Assembly: GCA_030066595.1 (NCBI GenBank)
Contig: JASJBI010000019.1
Coordinates: forward strand, 1 to 64,000
Length of the DNA stretch: 64,000 nucleotides
Direction of reading: 5' to 3'
Source of the DNA: Alphaproteobacteria bacterium
Lineage (GTDB): Bacteria; Pseudomonadota; Alphaproteobacteria; JAJFFI01
Part shown: piece after piece, positions 61,034 through 64,000 of the stretch
Position numbering within the stretch: the stretch's first letter is position 1
Layout: the number at the start of each line of letters is the position of its first letter
Notes under the pieces: generated by a model
Told to the model about the DNA's origin: nothing
Seen by the model: only the letters and a program-made list of their open reading frames with translations
The model's database searches: none
Translations under genes and position numbers: made by a program

Positions 61034-62013
61034 CCGATAAGACCAAGGGACGCCTGACCCGTCAGGCGGACGACCTGGTGGCCGAGCTGCGCGCCGGCGG
61101 CCGGACCGCGCTGGGCCGCGCCATCACGGCGGTCGAGAACGACCGGACCGATGCGCGCCCGCTGCTCAAGGCGATCCGCGGCCAGCTGGGCCGCGCCCGC
61201 GTGATCGGCGTGACCGGCGCGCCGGGGGTCGGCAAGTCCTCCCTCTTGAACGCCTTGATCCGGGAACATCGACAGCGCGGCGAAACGGTCGGCGTCGTGG
61301 CCGTCGATCCGTCCAGCCCGCTGACCGGCGGGGCCATCCTCGGCGACCGCATCCGCATGTCCGAGCACGGTTCGGATGCCGGGGTGTTCGTGCGCTCCTT
61401 GGCCTCGCGCGGCCATCTCGGCGGCCTGTCGCGCGCCGCGGCCCGGGTGGTCGACGTCATGGACGCCGCCGGTCTCGATTTGGTGATCGTCGAGACCGTG
61501 GGCACCGGCCAGTCCGAGGTCGAGATCATGGACGTGGCCCAGACCGTGCTGGTGGTCTGCGCGCCGGGGCTGGGCGACGAGATCCAGGCCCTCAAGGCCG
61601 GGATCCTCGAGATCGCCGACATCCTGGTGATCAACAAGGCGGACATGCCGCTCGTGGACAAGACCGAGAGCCAACTGCGCGACGCCTTGTCCCTCACCCA
61701 TCGCGAAGGCTGGCAGGTGCCGGTGCTGCGCACCGTCGCCCCCTCAGGGGAAGGCGTGGCCGCGCTCGCGGACCGGATCGCCGCCCATCATGCCCAGCTC
61801 GCCCCCGACGCCCGGGACGACGCCGCCCGGCTGCGGGTAAGGCGCCTGCTCGCCGCGGCGGCGGGCCATCAGGTGCGCGATCGGCTGGCGCGTCTGGACG
61901 ACAGCCGCCTGGAGGCACTCTGCGAGGCGGTCCTGACCGGCGAGCGGGATCTCGAGGACGCCGCCGTCGCCGCGGCCGCGATCGTGGTCGGCGGATCGGA
62001 CGACGAAGGCTAG
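61030..62013 (+). CDS. meaB: Methylmalonyl-CoA mutase-associated GTPase MeaB
   Basis: The 327-residue G3E-type GTPase has Walker A GAPGVGKSSLLNALI, the switch I region AVDPSSPLTGGAILGDRIRM and switch II VETVGTGQSEVEIMDVAQT, with NKAD as the guanine-specificity motif. MeaB protects and reloads methylmalonyl-CoA mutase with adenosylcobalamin. The mutase genes are not in the window. The start overlaps the TetR gene (ATGA). The length is normal for the family. Confidence 0.94.
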   Translation: MTDKTKGRLTRQADDLVAELRAGGRTALGRAITAVENDRTDARPLLKAIRGQLGRARVIGVTGAPGVGKSSLLNALIREHRQRGETVGVVAVDPSSPLTGGAILGDRIRMSEHGSDAGVFVRSLASRGHLGGLSRAAARVVDVMDAAGLDLVIVETVGTGQSEVEIMDVAQTVLVVCAPGLGDEIQALKAGILEIADILVINKADMPLVDKTESQLRDALSLTHREGWQVPVLRTVAPSGEGVAALADRIAAHHAQLAPDARDDAARLRVRRLLAAAAGHQVRDRLARLDDSRLEALCEAVLTGERDLEDAAVAAAAIVVGGSDDEG

Positions 62014-62152
62014 GGCCAACTATTCACACACCCGACATGGAAGGATGAAAGCTGAAAGTCCGCTTGGCGCGAGGTTCCGGACCTTACACCGAGGACCCAA
62101 TTTGTTCCGAGAATAGCCATTGACAGGAGTGGGACTGTGCAATTGCAAGGCG

Positions 62153-62794
62153 GTCAATGGGGGCTGATCACTACTCCAGCACCTTAGGCCAATTCGCGTC
62201 ACCGGCAGTGATATTGCCTGGGATGTTCTGCTCCCACTTCTGCTGAACCGACCGGCTGTAGTTCAAGTAGAGCTTTCCATCTACGATCTTCCAGGCCTCG
62301 GGATCGGTGCTCGCGGTGTAACCTTGGGAAACGGCCCAAGCGCAGTAGCCGCCATATTGAGGAGCGTATTGGGCGGGGTTGGAGGTAAACGCCTCTCGGT
62401 TTTCCGCAGAAGCAAAACGCCACACCGCTCCATTGTATTCTACTGTGAAGTCGTCGGAGCCTTCGACCGGCTTACCCTCTGTGAAGTAGGCAACGGCATC
62501 ATATCCGCTTACTGCTAGATCGCTGAGCCAAGCTTTGTAGACCTTATCCTTGGCAGCCTGGGCTGGGACAGCGAACAACACGAGCAACGCTGCGAAGATC
62601 GTGGGAAGACGGAGGCTAGGGAACGCAAGCGTGGTCATTGGCTGCCCCCATCCGAGGTTGCTTCTGCTGAGATTTAGAATGTAATGCCTTGGTTCCAGAT
62701 TTTGAGCAATAAATGTGAAAGCCTATCCGATAAGGGGATTGCGCGAGCTTCCCCCCGTGCCCCCTTCGAATTGAGCTGATCAGCCCCCATTGAC
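62153..62794. repeat. Perfect 18-bp inverted repeats flanking a YHS-domain gene
   Basis: GTCAATGGGGGCTGATCA (62153-62170) recurs exactly inverted as TGATCAGCCCCCATTGAC (62777-62794). The left copy ends directly at the YHS gene stop codon, and the right copy lies 139 bases before its start. The enclosed 606 bases look less GC-rich than the neighbours. No direct target duplication or transposase is visible. It could be a small cassette or MITE-like insertion, or paired regulatory/processing sites. Confidence 0.75.
62171..62638 (-). CDS. Secreted YHS-domain protein
   Basis: The 155-residue protein has a signal peptide (MTTLAFPSLRLPTIFAALLV, cleavage AQA-AK) and one YHS domain: LAVSGYDAVAYFTEGKPVEGSDDFTVEYNGAVWRFASAENREAFTSNPAQYAPQYGGYCAWAVSQG. 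The domain, with Tyr/Cys/His features, is often involved in metal binding. The gene sits between perfect 18-bp inverted repeats and has lower GC content than the neighbouring meaB. It may have been acquired as a unit. Confidence 0.85.
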   Translation of the reverse strand: MTTLAFPSLRLPTIFAALLVLFAVPAQAAKDKVYKAWLSDLAVSGYDAVAYFTEGKPVEGSDDFTVEYNGAVWRFASAENREAFTSNPAQYAPQYGGYCAWAVSQGYTASTDPEAWKIVDGKLYLNYSRSVQQKWEQNIPGNITAGDANWPKVLE

Positions 62795-63342
62795 TGGTCT
62801 GGGTTGAGAGTTAGTGCATGACGGGTCTTTGGTCCAATGTAACGATCACCTTTGGTGCTGCCGGTCTGAATCCTAAAGCGGAATGGGATCGTCGCGCGTT
62901 GTCTGCTAAGGGTCAGACTCAGACGGATCTCGCAGCCCACTGATTGGTCCGCTCTGCGGCCCTGAGCGGCCGTACATAGCCTCGACTTCCGCTTTCAGCC
63001 AATAAGCAGAAGAAGCTCAAGCTTTCGTCTGACGGGGAAAACTAGCCAAAGGCGACATGCAAAATCCGCAGCCCCATTCCGCTCGAAGGCTCGGCGGGGC
63101 CACCGTTCATGAGTTCAAGGTGTCGGACGGCCGTTCGCCAAACATGTTCTCATAGGCGCCGGCGAAGCGGCCGAGGTGGGTCAAGCCGAACTCGAGCGCG
63201 ACATCGGTGACAGTGGTCGACGTCGGGTCGGCCCGCGGATAGCTGTCAATGCGTGGACAGCTGGCCCGGGTCGTTTTACGCTTTGATTAGGCCTACACAT
63301 TGGTCCGTGACCACCTCATTTGTCAGCAATGGGACGTCGGCC
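62639..63342. other. Intergenic region with inverted repeat and AraC remnant
   Basis: The 704 bases between the divergent YHS gene and the outer-membrane-type gene hold the right 18-bp repeat (62777-62794) and a C-terminal AraC remnant (63107-63247). The rest, about 62800-63100, has no family signature that I can support. A minus-strand frame (62674-62940) reads through the repeat and looks non-coding. Confidence 0.55.
63107..63247 (-). pseudogene. Remnant of an AraC-type HTH regulator (C-terminal 46 codons)
   Basis: On the minus strand the frame ending TGA at 63107-63109 encodes [20 protein letters not shown] and FGERPSDTL, the second helix-turn-helix end of AraC-family regulators (the usual VTEVALRWGFxHLGRFA...FGExPSxTL). 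The frame has no start codon or N-terminal domain. Upstream DNA is unrelated. It is a decayed regulator. Confidence 0.75.
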
Positions 63343-64000
63343 ATGCGTACCTGGGTGCTCATTGCGGCTCTCCTCCTGGTCGCTGACCGTCCCGCTCACG
63401 CCGATCCGCCGGAAGACGTGGATGACAGCGGCGCCGCCGCCTCTAACCCGACGGCGGCCGTCAACTTCCAGGATGTTAAATTCCGCTACTTCGATCTGAG
63501 CCGGGGCAATGAAGAGTACGTCTTGGAGGCCGAAGGTTCTGTCGTGTTTTCGCCGGCCTTCAAGCTTACCCACAAACTCAACGGGGTGCGCACCAATAAG
63601 GCCGGTGATTGGGAGACTGACTTCCGGGAACTCAGCCTCAAGCCGATCTTCCTGTTCCCATTCAAGCCCTTCGGTATCCCGGCGAAGTTCGCCATCGGTG
63701 GCGAGTGGATCAAGGATCTGGGAAGCAATCAGAGGGGGACCGGGCTGGGAACTGACCAGATTGGTCCCCTGGTCGGCATTGGCTGGCTGCCGACCGATCA
63801 GGACTTCATCATCACCCTGGTCCAGTACTTCCACTCCTACCGGGAGGCTGCCAACGTCGAAAAGGTCCGCAAGACCGGCCCGCGGCTGATCTACATCCGC
63901 AAGCTTCCGGCGATCAACGGCTGGGGCAAGATCGACCTGAAGACCAGCATCGACCACGAAGATAGCAACGATTTCACACAGACGTTGGAGCTGCAGCTGG
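63343..64000 (+). CDS. Outer-membrane beta-barrel-type protein (3' end outside window)
   Basis: The frame opens with ATG 63343 and a signal peptide (MRTWVLIAALLLVADRPAHA). 219 codons are visible without a stop before the edge. The mature chain alternates amphipathic strands and turns (YVLEAEGSVVFSPAFKLTHKL, FAIGGEWIKDLG, IGPLVGIGWLPTDQDFIITLVQYFHSY, GKIDLKTSIDHED), which suggests an outer-membrane barrel of the transporter/porin-like type. The ribosome site is weak (GGGACG). No specific family is certain. Confidence 0.6.
   Translation, partial: MRTWVLIAALLLVADRPAHADPPEDVDDSGAAASNPTAAVNFQDVKFRYFDLSRGNEEYVLEAEGSVVFSPAFKLTHKLNGVRTNKAGDWETDFRELSLKPIFLFPFKPFGIPAKFAIGGEWIKDLGSNQRGTGLGTDQIGPLVGIGWLPTDQDFIITLVQYFHSYREAANVEKVRKTGPRLIYIRKLPAINGWGKIDLKTSIDHEDSNDFTQTLELQL

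Noticed and set aside
62674..62940. Minus-strand small gene in the YHS upstream region
   Set aside because: It crosses the right inverted repeat and shows no family signature or ribosome site.

Overview
The window looks like chromosomal DNA of a GC-rich, metabolically versatile alphaproteobacterium, probably of the Rhodospirillales/Kiloniellales type. That placement is inferred from high GC in third codon positions, a COX15-type CtaA, DUF1127 paralogues, a MeaB GTPase, PAS-rich histidine kinases and intergenic hairpin repeats. No rRNA, tRNA, CRISPR array, phage or complete insertion sequence was found. Dispersed repeats, one fold-back element and two pseudogenes are the main traces of rearrangement.

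Layout. 1-10.4 kb: end of an SGNH-hydrolase-like gene, then an oxygenase-rich stretch with a PhyH dioxygenase, an HpaB-type flavin hydroxylase, a GntR regulator divergent from a PLP enzyme, three further Fe(II)/2OG-type oxygenases, a membrane adenylate cyclase and a secreted repeat protein. 10.9-17.3 kb: a leftward five-gene cluster (aryl-CoA ligase, thioesterase, RidA, class III extradiol dioxygenase, BoxB-type diiron epoxidase) divergent from a 2-hydroxy/2-aminomuconate-semialdehyde dehydrogenase. 17.5-21.6 kb: cold-shock protein, 4-oxalocrotonate tautomerase, and the 3-hydroxyanthranilate meta-cleavage genes (3-HAA dioxygenase, ACMS decarboxylase, 2-aminomuconate deaminase). 21.6-31.9 kb: an AEC transporter, a CMD protein, then LysR with a Rieske dioxygenase, a complete Liv-type ABC importer and an extradiol-type VOC enzyme.

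32-37 kb: a leftward MotA/ExbB-like + ExbD-like + small membrane protein operon, small secreted and hypothetical proteins, and a decaying array of four DUF1127 paralogues next to a 394-bp fold-back element. 37.3-46.9 kb: a response regulator and five-PAS hybrid kinase, a eukaryote-style glutaminase with two ankyrin modules, CtaA, a benzoate-CoA ligase and a MORN protein. 47.2-57.1 kb: 4-hydroxybenzoyl-CoA reductase genes behind a perfect palindrome, SCP2, VOC and enoyl-CoA hydratase genes, a cytochrome c, an alcohol dehydrogenase and a DapA-like aldolase. 57.3-64 kb: a second PAS kinase, an MlaC-like protein, TetR-MeaB, a YHS-domain gene between perfect 18-bp inverted repeats, an AraC remnant and the start of an outer-membrane-type protein.

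Working together. The dominant theme is aromatic-acid catabolism through several parallel chemistries. The most interesting inference is that the 10.9-21.6 kb genes may form one route: an aromatic (possibly amino-aromatic) acid is activated to a CoA thioester, oxygenated by the BoxB-type enzyme, released by the thioesterase, cleaved by an extradiol dioxygenase, and processed by dehydrogenase, deaminase and tautomerase. The second candidate for an undescribed system is the proton-channel-like trio at 32.4-34.3 kb. All function calls are from reading the sequence. No database search was possible.
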